64,000 nt of DNA from Faecalibacterium duncaniae. GTDB lineage: Bacteria; Bacillota; Clostridia; Oscillospirales; Ruminococcaceae. The notes under the pieces were generated by a model that was given only the letters and a program-made list of their open reading frames with translations, had not been told where the DNA came from and did no database searches. A program made the translations under genes and the position numbers. Location of the stretch: NCBI RefSeq assembly GCF_010509575.1, contig NZ_CP048437.1:2604001-2668000 (forward strand), read 5' to 3'. Below, piece by piece: positions 45,648 to 54,655 of this stretch. Numbering within the stretch: the stretch's first letter is position 1; each line of letters begins with the position of its first letter.

Positions 45648-45694
45648 GTACCCGAACCCGATTCTTTACGAAAAAGGGTTCGGGTACTTTTTTG
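45648..45694 (+). terminator. Terminator of tRNA-Val
   Basis: GTACCCGAACCC and GGGTTCGGGTAC, perfect 12-bp stem, then TTTTTTG. Confidence 0.9.
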
Positions 45695-45748
45695 TTTCAC
45701 AAGATGTTCTCTATGCCGAGAGTATGCAGAACGGTAAACAGGAACGAA

Positions 45749-45790
45749 CAAAGGCAGGATATCATCATGGCGATGGTATCCTGCCTTTTA
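45749..45790. terminator. Hairpin at the end of the fatty acid operon
   Basis: AAAGGCAGGATA and TATCCTGCCTTT; it lies 44 bases past the fabZ stop on the minus strand, with TTTGTT following, and probably ends the operon. Confidence 0.65.
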
Positions 45791-45833
45791 TATACGATAT
45801 GGTATTGGGGGCGACCGCTGCGCACAAAGCGCC

Positions 45834-46310
45834 TTAAGCCCCTGTGTTTGCTTCGGTCAGCACAAAGGTCAGCTCCGCTGTGGCAGCGCACTTGCCATCC
45901 ACATAAGCAGACGCTTTCCCGATGCCCACAGGGCCGCGCTGTTCCACCAGCTCACAATGGAGCGTAAGAACATCCCCTGGGGTGACCTGTTTGCGGAAGC
46001 GGGCATTCTTGATGCCGCCGAAGAGGGCCAGTTTGCCTTTGTTTTCGGGAACGCTCAACGCCGCCACGGCTCCGGTCTGGGCCAGTGCTTCCAGGATCAG
46101 CACCCCCGGCATGACCGGTTGGCCCGGGAAGTGACCGCAGAAGAATTCTTCATTGCGGGATACGCACTTGCGGCCAATGGCCCACTGCCCCGGCTCATAG
46201 TCCAGGATACGGTCCACGAGGGCAAAGGGGTAGCGGTGGGGCAGAAGGGCTGCGATCTGCTCACTGTTCAGGGTGTTTGCGTTCTCCCGCACGGTGCGCG
46301 GTTCTGCCAT
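45834..46310 (-). CDS. fabZ: 3-hydroxyacyl-ACP dehydratase FabZ
   Basis: A 158-residue hot-dog-fold enzyme that removes water from beta-hydroxyacyl-ACP. Catalytic His60 in [21 protein letters not shown] with Glu74 in the same motif; [14 protein letters not shown] is conserved. Last gene of the operon, three bases after fabF. Confidence 0.97.
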   Translation of the reverse strand: MAEPRTVRENANTLNSEQIAALLPHRYPFALVDRILDYEPGQWAIGRKCVSRNEEFFCGHFPGQPVMPGVLILEALAQTGAVAALSVPENKGKLALFGGIKNARFRKQVTPGDVLTLHCELVEQRGPVGIGKASAYVDGKCAATAELTFVLTEANTGA

Positions 46311-46313
46311 GGC

Positions 46314-47552
46314 TCAGCCCTCCCATCTGCGCAGGGCGATGCAGGCGTTGTGCCCGCCAAAGCCCAGGCTGTTGCTCAGTGCGTAGGTCATGGCCTGTGC
46401 ACGGCCTGCATTGGGCACATAGTCCAGATCGCATTCCGGATCAGGCTGCTCGTAGTGGATGGTGGGCGGGGCAAACTGGTCTCGCAGGGCCAGTGCCGTG
46501 AACACGGCCTCGATGCCGCCCGCACCGCCCAGCAGATGGCCGGTCATGCTCTTGGTGCTGACCACGGTCAGCTGCTTTGCGTGCTCACCGAACACGGCAT
46601 GGATGGCAGCCGTCTCGCAGGCATCGTTCATGTGGGTGCCGGTGCCGTGGGCGTTGATGTGATCCACCTGCTCCGGGGCAATGCCTGCATCGGCCAGTGT
46701 CAGCTTCATGCAGTCGATGGCACCTGTGCCGCCGGGAGCCGGTGCAGTAAAGTGGTAAGCATCGCAGTTGGCACCATAGCCCACCACCTCGGCGTAGATA
46801 TGCGCACCGCGTGCCCGGGCGTGCTCCAGCTCTTCCAGAACCAGCACACCGCTGCCCTCGCCCATCACGAAGCCGCCGCGGCGGGCATCAAAGGGCAGGC
46901 TGGCAGCATCCGGGTCGGTGGCGGTGGAAAGCGCCTTCATGCTGGTAAAACCGCCGATGCCCAGCGGGCTGATGCAGCTTTCGGCACCGCCGCAGACCAT
47001 GGCAGTCTCGTAACCGTCCCGGATGCGGTGGAAGGCATCGCCCACGGCATTGGTGCCGCCGGCGCAGGCCGTGACCGGGCAGGTGCACATGCCCTTCAGG
47101 CCAAAGCGGATGGCCACCTGTGCCGCCGCCATGTTGGCAATGGACATAGGCACAAAGTAGGGGCTGACCTTCTCCATGCCTTTCTCTTCCCCGCGGGTGT
47201 GCTGCTCCTCGATGGTGGGCAGGCCGCCAATGCCGCTGGAAAGGACCACACCGATGTTTTTGGCCTCTGCTTCCGTGTTCAGGCCGCTGTCAGCAATGGC
47301 CTCGGCTGCAGCAGCCAGTGCCAGCAGGGTGAAGCGGGCCATCTTCCGGGCTTCCTTTTTGTCTACAACGGTCTCGGGGTCAAAGTTTTTCACTTCACCG
47401 GCCAGCTTGCACTTGAAATCGGTGGTATCAAACTGGGTGATGGGGCCAATGCCGCACCGGCCTGCCTTTGCGGCAGCCCAGCTGTCGGCAGCAGTGTTGC
47501 CCAGCGGGTTCACGGTGCCCAGACCGGTGATCACGACTCTGCGTTTTTCCAT
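46314..47552 (-). CDS. fabF: Beta-ketoacyl-ACP synthase II FabF
   Basis: A 412-residue thiolase-fold condensing enzyme. Cys163 in VTACAGGTNAVG is the nucleophile; His residues in NAHGTGTHMNDACE and KSMTGHLLGGAGGIE complete the triad; GFGGHNA closes the protein. It elongates acyl-ACP with malonyl-ACP. No FabB gene is present, so FabF may do all elongation. Confidence 0.97.
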   Translation of the reverse strand: MEKRRVVITGLGTVNPLGNTAADSWAAAKAGRCGIGPITQFDTTDFKCKLAGEVKNFDPETVVDKKEARKMARFTLLALAAAAEAIADSGLNTEAEAKNIGVVLSSGIGGLPTIEEQHTRGEEKGMEKVSPYFVPMSIANMAAAQVAIRFGLKGMCTCPVTACAGGTNAVGDAFHRIRDGYETAMVCGGAESCISPLGIGGFTSMKALSTATDPDAASLPFDARRGGFVMGEGSGVLVLEELEHARARGAHIYAEVVGYGANCDAYHFTAPAPGGTGAIDCMKLTLADAGIAPEQVDHINAHGTGTHMNDACETAAIHAVFGEHAKQLTVVSTKSMTGHLLGGAGGIEAVFTALALRDQFAPPTIHYEQPDPECDLDYVPNAGRAQAMTYALSNSLGFGGHNACIALRRWEG

Positions 47553-47567
47553 AGAGAATTTCTCCTT

Positions 47568-48317
47568 TTACATTGCCATGCCGCCGTCCACACAGAGCAC
47601 CTGCCCGGTGAGATAGCTGCTTTGTTCTGCGGCAAAAAACGCCACCGCGTTTGCCACGTCCTCCGGCTGGCCTGCGCGGCCTGCCGGGATGTCCTTTGCC
47701 ATTTCGGTGCGGACAGCCTCCGGCAGGGCGGCGGTCATATCAGTCTCAATAAAGCCGGGCGCAACAGCGTTTACTGTCACATTGCGGCTGGCCAGCTCCC
47801 GGGCCAGGCTTTTGGTCAGGCCGATGAGCCCAGCCTTGCTGGCAGCGTAATTCGTCTGGCCTGCATTGCCCCGCAGGGCAACGACGCTGCTCAGATTGAT
47901 GATCCGGCCCCGGCGCTGACGCACCATCCGGCGGGCCGCTTCCTTGCAGCAGAGGAACGCACCCTTGAGGTTTGCGTCCAGCACAGCATCAAAGTCTGCT
48001 TCGGACATGCGCAGGATCAGGTTGTCCCGGGTGATGCCTGCATTGTTCACAAGGATATCCACCCGGCCAAAGGCGTTCACCGCTTCCTCAAAGAGCTTTT
48101 TGCAGCCCTCGGCGGTGGAAACATCGGCCTGCACGGCCACAGCCTGCGCGCCCTGGGCCCTGCAGAGAGACACGGTCTCAGCGGCGGCCGCTTCGCCGTG
48201 GCAGTAGTTGACCACCACATGGCAGCCCTGCCGGGCAAGCTGTACGCACACGGCCCGGCCGATTCCCCGGCTTCCGCCGGTCACAACGGCGGTACGGATG
48301 ATGGTTTCTTCGTTCAT
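47568..48317 (-). CDS. fabG: 3-ketoacyl-ACP reductase FabG
   Basis: A 249-residue short-chain dehydrogenase. TGGSRGIG at residues 13-20 binds NADPH; Ser144, Tyr157 and Lys161 (NYAASK) are catalytic; NNAG at 91-94. ATG at 48317 follows AAGGAAG and overlaps the fabD stop as ATGA. Confidence 0.97.
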   Translation of the reverse strand: MNEETIIRTAVVTGGSRGIGRAVCVQLARQGCHVVVNYCHGEAAAAETVSLCRAQGAQAVAVQADVSTAEGCKKLFEEAVNAFGRVDILVNNAGITRDNLILRMSEADFDAVLDANLKGAFLCCKEAARRMVRQRRGRIINLSSVVALRGNAGQTNYAASKAGLIGLTKSLARELASRNVTVNAVAPGFIETDMTAALPEAVRTEMAKDIPAGRAGQPEDVANAVAFFAAEQSSYLTGQVLCVDGGMAM

Positions 48318-49246
48318 TGTTCTTCCTTCCATGCGTTCAGAACGGTGTCCAGCTGCGCCGGGGTCTCCACCGACACACAAGTCACACCGGGCAGAGTCTT
48401 TTTCACAAAGCCGGAGAGCGCATTGCCGGGGCCGACCTCCAGAATGTGATCCACACCCAGCTCACCCAGACGGTGCAGGGTGTCCTCCATGTGGACACTG
48501 CTCTGCACCTGCCGGACCAGCAGGGCCGGGATGCTGTCGCTCTCGGCTTTTTCACGGCCCAGGCAGTTGAACAGCACCGGAACGCTCATTTCGCCAAAGG
48601 GTTCGGCGGCAAAGCGCTTTGCCAGGGCATCCCCGGCGGGAGCCATCAGACGGGTGTGGAACGGTCCGCTCACCTTGAGCGGGATGCACCGGCGGGCACC
48701 GGCCTGCTTTGCAAGCTCTGCAGCCTTGTCCACTGCGGCCTTTTCGCCGCCAATGACCAGCTGGCCCGGGCAATTGTAGTTGCAGATCTGCACACAGCCC
48801 AGCGCGGATGCCTGCTCACAGCATTCTGCAAGGGGGACCCGGTCGAGGTTCAGCACTGCGGTCATGCCGCAGTCGATGCCGCTGGCCGCGTCGGCCATGG
48901 CTTTGCCGCGGTAGGCTGCCAGCTCAATGGCCTGCTTGGCGGTGAATACACCGGCGGCTTCCAGCGCGGAATATTCGCCCAGAGAGAGACCGGCCACATA
49001 AGCAGGCTTGACCCCCTGCTCGGCCAGAACGGCGGATACGCCGCAGGCAAAGGCCACCATGCAGGGCTGGGTGTATTCGGTCTGATTCAGAACGCCGTCC
49101 GGGTCGTCGAAGCAGACGCGGTGCAGATCAAACGGAAGGTCTGCAGCGTCGAACGCGGCACGGAAAGCGGAAGATGCTTCGTAAAATTCTTTGCCCATGC
49201 CGGGGTGCTGGGCACCCTGACCGGCATATAAAACAGCAAGCTTCAT
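48314..49246 (-). CDS. fabD: Malonyl-CoA:ACP transacylase FabD
   Basis: A 310-residue enzyme that loads malonate on ACP. GQGAQ near the start, nucleophile Ser88 in AGLSLGEYSAL, and His in SGPFHTRLM. I chose ATG at 49246, eight bases after GGAGG and overlapping the previous stop; ATG at 49261 is less well placed. Confidence 0.97.
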   Translation of the reverse strand: MKLAVLYAGQGAQHPGMGKEFYEASSAFRAAFDAADLPFDLHRVCFDDPDGVLNQTEYTQPCMVAFACGVSAVLAEQGVKPAYVAGLSLGEYSALEAAGVFTAKQAIELAAYRGKAMADAASGIDCGMTAVLNLDRVPLAECCEQASALGCVQICNYNCPGQLVIGGEKAAVDKAAELAKQAGARRCIPLKVSGPFHTRLMAPAGDALAKRFAAEPFGEMSVPVLFNCLGREKAESDSIPALLVRQVQSSVHMEDTLHRLGELGVDHILEVGPGNALSGFVKKTLPGVTCVSVETPAQLDTVLNAWKEEQ

Positions 49247-50310
49247 CGGTTTTGCCTCCATTCGGTCACAAGTTCATCCATCAGCTCACGGACAGTGTAC
49301 ATCCGGTCCAGCCTGCCCACATTGGCCCCGCAGAAGAAAAGTCCTTCCTCCAGGTTGCCCTTGACCGCTTCGATCAGTGCATGGGTGATGCAGTAGGGCA
49401 CCTTGGCGGGGTCGCAGGTCTTCAGGCAGCGGGCACAGTGCCGGGGCGGGAAGCGTCTGCCCTCCGCCATGGCCTGCACCAGCGGCGTGTTCAGCGCCCG
49501 GCCCGGCATCCCGACCGGGCTGTGGATGATGCGCACATCCTCAGAACCTGCATTCAGCAGAACGTCCTTGTACCCCTGGGATGCATCGCATTCGTAGGTG
49601 GTGATAAAGCGGGTGGCAAGCTGAACGCCTGCGGCACCCAGTCTGGTAAAGTGAGCCAGATCGGCCCCGGTGTACACGCCGCCCGCCACAAACACGGGGA
49701 TGCTGTGGCCGAACTGCGCCTCATAGGGCTTTACCTCGGCCAGCACCTCCGGCAGGATCTCATCCAGCGTCTGGCAGCTTCCGGAGAACAGGTCCTGCTC
49801 CGCAAAGCCGAGATGACCGCCTGCCTTGCAGCCCTCAATGACCACAAAATCAGCGGTGCGGCCGAACTCCTTGGCCCAGCGGCGCAGGATGAGCTTTGCC
49901 GCCCGTCCGCTGGAAACGATGGGCGCGATGGCGACCTCCATCGTGTTCACAAGGCCGGGCAGCTCCAGCGGCAGACCCGCGCCGGACACCACAGCGTCCA
50001 CGCCCGCTTCCACCGCGGTGCGGATGGCGGCGGCGTAGTCCTGCGTGGCCACCATTGCATTGATGGCCACCATACCGGCACCGTTTGCGATCTGCTTTGC
50101 TTTCCGGATCTCAGCGGTCAGGGCGCGGTGGTTGGCGCTGGCCGGGTCACGGGCAAAGTCCGGCTCCCGGTAGCCTGCATCGGCGGTGGAGATGCACCCC
50201 ATGCCGCCGCAGGCCGCCACGGCACCGGCCAGCCCGCCCAGAGAAACGCCCACGCCCATGCCGCCCTGCAGGATGGGCACAGACAGGACTTTCTTTCCGA
50301 GCGTCAGCAT
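49243..50310 (-). CDS. FMN-dependent nitronate monooxygenase-like protein
   Basis: A 355-residue TIM-barrel flavoprotein of the nitronate monooxygenase/FabK superfamily: VPILQGGMGVGVSLGGLAGAVAACGGMGCIS, IEGCKAGGHLGF (the position of the catalytic His in NMO), FVAGGVYTGADLAHFTRLGAAGVQLATRF. The C-terminal part has a Cys set (HCARCLKTCDP, PYCITH) that might bind a metal. It lies inside the fatty acid operon beside fabK and overlaps it by seven bases. It may be a second enoyl reductase or detoxify nitronates; the sequence does not decide. Confidence 0.85.
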   Translation of the reverse strand: MLTLGKKVLSVPILQGGMGVGVSLGGLAGAVAACGGMGCISTADAGYREPDFARDPASANHRALTAEIRKAKQIANGAGMVAINAMVATQDYAAAIRTAVEAGVDAVVSGAGLPLELPGLVNTMEVAIAPIVSSGRAAKLILRRWAKEFGRTADFVVIEGCKAGGHLGFAEQDLFSGSCQTLDEILPEVLAEVKPYEAQFGHSIPVFVAGGVYTGADLAHFTRLGAAGVQLATRFITTYECDASQGYKDVLLNAGSEDVRIIHSPVGMPGRALNTPLVQAMAEGRRFPPRHCARCLKTCDPAKVPYCITHALIEAVKGNLEEGLFFCGANVGRLDRMYTVRELMDELVTEWRQNR

Positions 50311-51239
50311 TCCTCGCTCAGCGCGTGGATACGCTGCCTCCCGCCGTTCCACAGGTCATCCAGAATGTCCGCCACAGGGCGCACCTCGTGGAGCATTCCG
50401 GCCACCTGACCGGCCATCAGACTGCCGGTGGAGGTGTTGCCTTCAAACACGGCCCGGCGCAGACTGCCCAGGGTGTACTTTTCCAGCTCCATCTTATCGG
50501 CACCGGCCTTTTCCTGCCGGACATATTCACGGCTCATCCGGTTTTTCAGCACCCGGACCGGGGAACCGCCGATGCGTCCGGTCACGATGGTATCGCTGTC
50601 CTTGGCATTGAGCAGGGCAGCCTTGTAGTTTTCGTGGATGGGGCACTCCTCGCTCACCAGCAGGCAGGTGCCCACCTGCACGCCGCAGGCACCCAGCGCA
50701 AGGGCGGCTGCCAGCTGACGGCCGTCGGCAATGCCGCCCGCCGCAATGACGGGCAGATCCACTGCGTCCACCACCTGCGGCACCAGTGCCATGGTGGCCA
50801 TCTCGCCCACATGGCCGCCGCTCTCGGTCCCTTCGGCGATCACGGCATCGATGCCCAGCTTCTCCAGATGCTTTGCCAGCACAGCGGCAGCCACCACGGG
50901 GATCACCTTGATGCCCGCCGCTTTCCACATGGGAACATATTTGCCCGGGTTGCCTGCGCCGGTGGTGACCACCTGCACGCCTTCCTCCACAACGATCTGG
51001 GCAAACTCGTCTGCCTGCGGGTGCATCAGCATGATGTTCACGCCAAAGGGCTTGTCTGTGAGCTGCTTGCACCGGCGGATATTTTCGCGCAGGGTGTCGG
51101 CATTCATGCCGCCCGCACCGATGATGCCCAGTGCACCTGCATTGGAGCAGGCTGCGGCAAACTCGCCGGTGGCAATGTTTGCCATGCCGCCCTGGATGAT
51201 GGGGTATTTTGTGCCTAAAATTTCATTTAAAAGTTTCAT
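50304..51239 (-). CDS. fabK: Enoyl-ACP reductase II FabK
   Basis: A 311-residue FMN enzyme: LLNEILGTKYPIIQGGMANIATGEFAAACSNAGALGIIGAGGM, AEGTESGGHVGEMATMALVPQV (His of the active site) and VIAAGGIADGRQLAAALALGACGVQVGT. It performs the last reduction in each elongation cycle in place of FabI, as in streptococci and clostridia, and so predicts triclosan tolerance. It is separated from fabH by a repeat element. Confidence 0.95.
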   Translation of the reverse strand: MKLLNEILGTKYPIIQGGMANIATGEFAAACSNAGALGIIGAGGMNADTLRENIRRCKQLTDKPFGVNIMLMHPQADEFAQIVVEEGVQVVTTGAGNPGKYVPMWKAAGIKVIPVVAAAVLAKHLEKLGIDAVIAEGTESGGHVGEMATMALVPQVVDAVDLPVIAAGGIADGRQLAAALALGACGVQVGTCLLVSEECPIHENYKAALLNAKDSDTIVTGRIGGSPVRVLKNRMSREYVRQEKAGADKMELEKYTLGSLRRAVFEGNTSTGSLMAGQVAGMLHEVRPVADILDDLWNGGRQRIHALSEEC

Positions 51240-51263
51240 AGTTTTATCCTATCGGTAAGCGTC

Positions 51264-51396
51264 CTCGCCCTCTCAGTCTCGCTCTGCTCGACAGCTCTCC
51301 CAAGGGGAGAGCCCTTGGCAGTACGGTAAACTTTTCGGTTTTGCCAAAGGCTCCCACTTTGGGGGAGCTGTCACCGAAGGTGACTGAGAGGGCGAG
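51264..51396. repeat. Dispersed hairpin element, copy B (inside the fab operon)
   Basis: Bounded by a perfect 15-bp inverted repeat CTCGCCCTCTCAGTC / GACTGAGAGGGCGAG. Inside are AGCTCTCCC/GGGAGCT-like and CTTGGCA/TGCCAAAG pairs and a TCACC-GAA-GGTGA hairpin. The order of stems matches copies A and C, although most of the sequence differs. It lies between fabK and fabH and would be transcribed with the operon. Confidence 0.85.
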
Positions 51397-51417
51397 CCCG
51401 TTTGCCGAACATGATTT

Positions 51418-52362
51418 TCACTCTTTGTATTGCAGGATCGCGCCGCCCCAGGTCAGGCCGCCGCCAAAGCCGATGCAGGCCAGCGGTCTGCCCGGGGTCA
51501 ACTGCCCGCTCTCGGCCAGCTCGTTGAGGGCGACCGGAATGCTGGCGGCGCTGGTGTTGCCGTGGCGATCCATGTTCTTATAAAATTTTGCCGGGTCGGC
51601 CTGCAGAGCCTTGATGCAGTGGTCGATGATGCGGCTGTTGGCCTGATGGCAGACCACCCACGACAGATCGTCGAGGGTCAGCCGGGTCTCGTCCAGCACC
51701 GTGTGCAGGCACTTGGGCAGGGCATCCACGGCAAAGCGGAACACCGCCTTGCCGTCCATGGTGATGGGGGCAGAGCCTTCCCGGCTCGGCCCGCCCGCAT
51801 GGAGGACATCGCTGCCGCGTGCCCCCAGCGTCAACGCAAAGGGGGTATCTGCCAGCCGGAAAATAGCGGCTCCGGCCCCGTCGCCGAACAACACACAGGT
51901 GGAGCGGTCGGTGGGGTCCATCAGGCGGGAAAGTGCTTCGCACCCGATGACAAGGGCATACTGCCCGCCCAGAGTCGTCAGCATCCCCCGCGCCACGGCC
52001 ATGCCATAGAGAAAACCGGAACAGGCCGCGTTGATGTCCAGCGCGGGCCGATTTTCGGGCAGGCCCAGTGCCGCCTGTACCTGACAGGCCACGCTGGGGG
52101 TGGCATCCGGGGCAGAAAGGGTCGCGCAGACACAGCAGGCAATGTCCGCCGGGGCAAGGCCGCTGCGGTCAAGGGCCTGCCGCGCGGCCGCAATGGCCAG
52201 CGTGGCGGCAGATTCGTCCTCGGTGCACCAGTGCCGGGTGCGGATGCCGGTGCGGCTGGTGATCCATGCGTCACTGGTGTCCACCATGCGGCTCAGCGCG
52301 TCATTGGTGATCGTCCGTCCGGGAAGTGCCCCGCCGGTGGCGATCAGCTGTAAACCATTCAT
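51418..52362 (-). CDS. fabH: Beta-ketoacyl-ACP synthase III FabH
   Basis: A 314-residue enzyme that starts fatty acid synthesis by condensing an acyl-CoA with malonyl-ACP. Cys114 in [10 protein letters not shown], His in [11 protein letters not shown] and Asn in GNTSAASIP form the triad. TGIRTRHW is the CoA-binding Trp/Arg motif. Its start overlaps the accA stop by four bases. Confidence 0.97.
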   Translation of the reverse strand: MNGLQLIATGGALPGRTITNDALSRMVDTSDAWITSRTGIRTRHWCTEDESAATLAIAAARQALDRSGLAPADIACCVCATLSAPDATPSVACQVQAALGLPENRPALDINAACSGFLYGMAVARGMLTTLGGQYALVIGCEALSRLMDPTDRSTCVLFGDGAGAAIFRLADTPFALTLGARGSDVLHAGGPSREGSAPITMDGKAVFRFAVDALPKCLHTVLDETRLTLDDLSWVVCHQANSRIIDHCIKALQADPAKFYKNMDRHGNTSAASIPVALNELAESGQLTPGRPLACIGFGGGLTWGGAILQYKE

Positions 52363-53312
52363 GCGTTCCTCGTTTCTCCGATCTGGCGGTACTTTTTATA
52401 GCGCTGATCGGCCAGCTGCCGGTCGCTCATGCGGCACAGTTCTTTCAGGTGGGCGCGCAGAGCGGCATCCATGCGCTCAAACAGGGCCGCGTGGCAGCGC
52501 TGGGCACCGCCCACCGGCTCCGGGATCACTTCTTCCACGATGCCGCCGCGGTACAGATCCTGCGCCGTCAGCTTCATCATCTCACAGGCCTCGCCGCTGC
52601 GGGAGGAGTCCTTCCACAGGATGCTGGCAAAGCCCTCGGGGCTCAGCACGGAGTAGACCGCGTTTTCCAGCATGAGGATGTGGTTGGCCACACCCAGTGC
52701 CAGCGCGCCGCCGGAGGAGCCCTCGCCGGTGACCACGGCGATGACCGGTACCGTCAGGCCGCTCATCTCCATCAGATTCCGGGCAATGGCCTCGCCCTGC
52801 CCCCGCTCCTCGGCATCCTTGCCGGGGTAAGCGCCCGGCGTGTCGATAAAGGTGATGATGGGGCGGCCGAATTTTTCAGCCTGCTTCATCAGGCGCAGAG
52901 CCTTGCGGTAACCCTCCGGCCCCGGCATTCCAAAGTTGCAGGCCAGATTTTCCTCCAGCGTGGAGCCCTTGCGGTGGCCGATGACCGTCACCGGCATCCC
53001 GTGGAAACGGGCCACGCCGCCCAGAATGGCCGCGTCCTCCTTGCACTGCCGGTCGCCGCGCTGCTCGAAGAAATCCGTGAACAGGGCAGAGATCGTCTCG
53101 TCGATGTGCGGACGCTCCGGGTGACGGGCCAGAAAGACCCGATCCTCGGCAGTCAGCGGGCCGCAGGAGCGCAGAATCTCGTCCTCTTCCACCGCCAGCT
53201 CTGCCAGTTCGGACGCATGGGCGGTGATGGCCTCCATGTCACTGCCGCTGCCCTTCAGCGCGGCGATCTGTGCGTCCAGCGGGGCCAGCTGCTCCAAAAT
53301 ATCTTTTATCAT
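52359..53312 (-). CDS. accA: Acetyl-CoA carboxylase carboxyltransferase alpha subunit
   Basis: A 317-residue crotonase-fold subunit: [101 protein letters not shown]. With AccD it transfers the carboxyl group from carboxybiotin to acetyl-CoA. It overlaps accD by four bases. Confidence 0.97.
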   Translation of the reverse strand: MIKDILEQLAPLDAQIAALKGSGSDMEAITAHASELAELAVEEDEILRSCGPLTAEDRVFLARHPERPHIDETISALFTDFFEQRGDRQCKEDAAILGGVARFHGMPVTVIGHRKGSTLEENLACNFGMPGPEGYRKALRLMKQAEKFGRPIITFIDTPGAYPGKDAEERGQGEAIARNLMEMSGLTVPVIAVVTGEGSSGGALALGVANHILMLENAVYSVLSPEGFASILWKDSSRSGEACEMMKLTAQDLYRGGIVEEVIPEPVGGAQRCHAALFERMDAALRAHLKELCRMSDRQLADQRYKKYRQIGETRNA

Positions 53313-54181
53313 TCGTGTTTCCCTCCGGCATGAAGCTGCAGGACCTGGATCAGCGTATCCCGCAGCTGACTGCGGGGCACCACCTGATCTACAAAGCCGT
53401 GTTCCATCTGGAATTCGCTGCGCTGGAACCCGGCGGGCAGTTTTTCACCGATGGTCTGCTCAATGACACGGGGGCCGGCAAAGCCGATGAGTGCCCCCGG
53501 TTCGGCCAGCATGATATCGCCCAGGCTTGCAAAGCTGGCGGTCACGCCGCCGGTGGTGGGGTGGGTCAGCACGCTGACGTACAGCCCGCCCTTTGCCGAA
53601 AAGCGCTGGATGGCGGCGCTGGTCTTGGCCATCTGCATCAGGCTGAAAATGCCCTCCTGCATCCGCGCGCCGCCGCTGGCCGAAAAGATGACCAGAGGCA
53701 GGCGCTTGGCGGTGGCGTACTCCACGGCGCGGGTGATCTTCTCGCCCACAGCCGTGCTCATGCTGCCCATAAAGAACCGGCTGTCCAACACGGCTGCCAC
53801 ACAGGCCACGCCGCCAATGCGGCCGACGGCGGTGACAGCAGCCTCGTGCAGGCCGGTCTTGTTCTGGGCGGCGGCAAGCTTTTCCCCGTATCCGGGGAAG
53901 TTCAGCACATCCTGCGGATCAAGGTCAGCGTCCAGTTCCCGGAAGCTGCCGTGATCCAGCACCAGACTGAGCCGGTAATACCCGCCAATGGGCATGTGAT
54001 AGCCGCAGTTGGGGCAGACATACAGGCTTCTGGCCCACAGGGTGCGGGCAGCGCGGCGGCCGCACTGCTTGCACTCCACAAACTGCGGCTCGTGCCAGAC
54101 AGCTCCGGCATCCCGCTTGGCCTTCAGCTGGAAAGTGCGCTCCCGCATCCGGTTGGGGAGCAGATCTCGGATATCATTCAT
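53309..54181 (-). CDS. accD: Acetyl-CoA carboxylase carboxyltransferase beta subunit
   Basis: A 290-residue subunit with the N-terminal zinc finger (Cys37, Cys40, Cys56, Cys59) and the crotonase core [61 protein letters not shown]. Partner of AccA. Biotin carboxylase and carrier genes are not in this operon. Confidence 0.97.
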   Translation of the reverse strand: MNDIRDLLPNRMRERTFQLKAKRDAGAVWHEPQFVECKQCGRRAARTLWARSLYVCPNCGYHMPIGGYYRLSLVLDHGSFRELDADLDPQDVLNFPGYGEKLAAAQNKTGLHEAAVTAVGRIGGVACVAAVLDSRFFMGSMSTAVGEKITRAVEYATAKRLPLVIFSASGGARMQEGIFSLMQMAKTSAAIQRFSAKGGLYVSVLTHPTTGGVTASFASLGDIMLAEPGALIGFAGPRVIEQTIGEKLPAGFQRSEFQMEHGFVDQVVPRSQLRDTLIQVLQLHAGGKHE

Positions 54182-54192
54182 CGCATGTTTCC

Positions 54193-54420
54193 TCAGATAT
54201 GTGCGGTGATGTAGTTGTAGATGTCACCCACGGTCTTGAGCTTTGCCAGCTCCTCGTCCGGGATGGACACACCGCAGGCATCCTCCAGCGCCATGTTCAG
54301 CTCCACGGCATCCAGGCTGTCGGCCTCCAGATCCTCGGTCAGGCTGGCCTCCATGGTCACCTTGTCCTCCTCGCAGTTCAGGGTGTCAACAACGATCTTC
54401 TTCATTTCTTCAAACGTCAT
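54193..54420 (-). CDS. acpP: Acyl carrier protein
   Basis: A 75-residue acidic four-helix protein; Ser35 in EADSLDAVELNMALE receives the phosphopantetheine arm. It is the first gene of the operon, 11 bases before accD, with RBS AAGGAG. Confidence 0.97.
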   Translation of the reverse strand: MTFEEMKKIVVDTLNCEEDKVTMEASLTEDLEADSLDAVELNMALEDACGVSIPDEELAKLKTVGDIYNYITAHI

Positions 54421-54491
54421 GGTAATATTCTCCTTTGATTGGTTTGTATTTTTATTATCTAAAAAGTTTGAGGCTTCTTGCGAACACGACC

Positions 54492-54519
54492 ATTATATCT
54501 GAATCGTCGGATAAGTCAA
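54492..54519 (-). promoter_or_regulatory. Promoter of the fatty acid operon
   Basis: Minus strand TTGACT (54519-54514), 16 bases, TATAAT (54497-54492). An AT-rich stretch upstream (AATAATAGCTAAAATATTTTATC) may hold a regulator site, but no clear FapR or FabT palindrome is seen. Confidence 0.75.
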
Positions 54520-54593
54520 GAATAATAGCTAAAATATTTTATCTTTTACAATTCTGACACACTTTCCTCCACAGGGGCAGTTCCTCTTTTCCA

Positions 54594-54622
54594 TTGCCCT
54601 TTTTCCCAAAACGTGCTAATAT
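54594..54622 (+). promoter_or_regulatory. Promoter of pepF
   Basis: TTGCCC (54594-54599), 17 bases, TAATAT (54617-54622). Confidence 0.5.
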
Positions 54623-54655
54623 GGATTCAGCACTCAGACAAGAAGGAACGAAAGG

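Noticed and set aside
45957..48449. An 830-codon plus-strand frame through the fab operon
   Set aside because: Antisense shadow of fabZ, fabF and fabG, whose catalytic motifs are all present on the minus strand.
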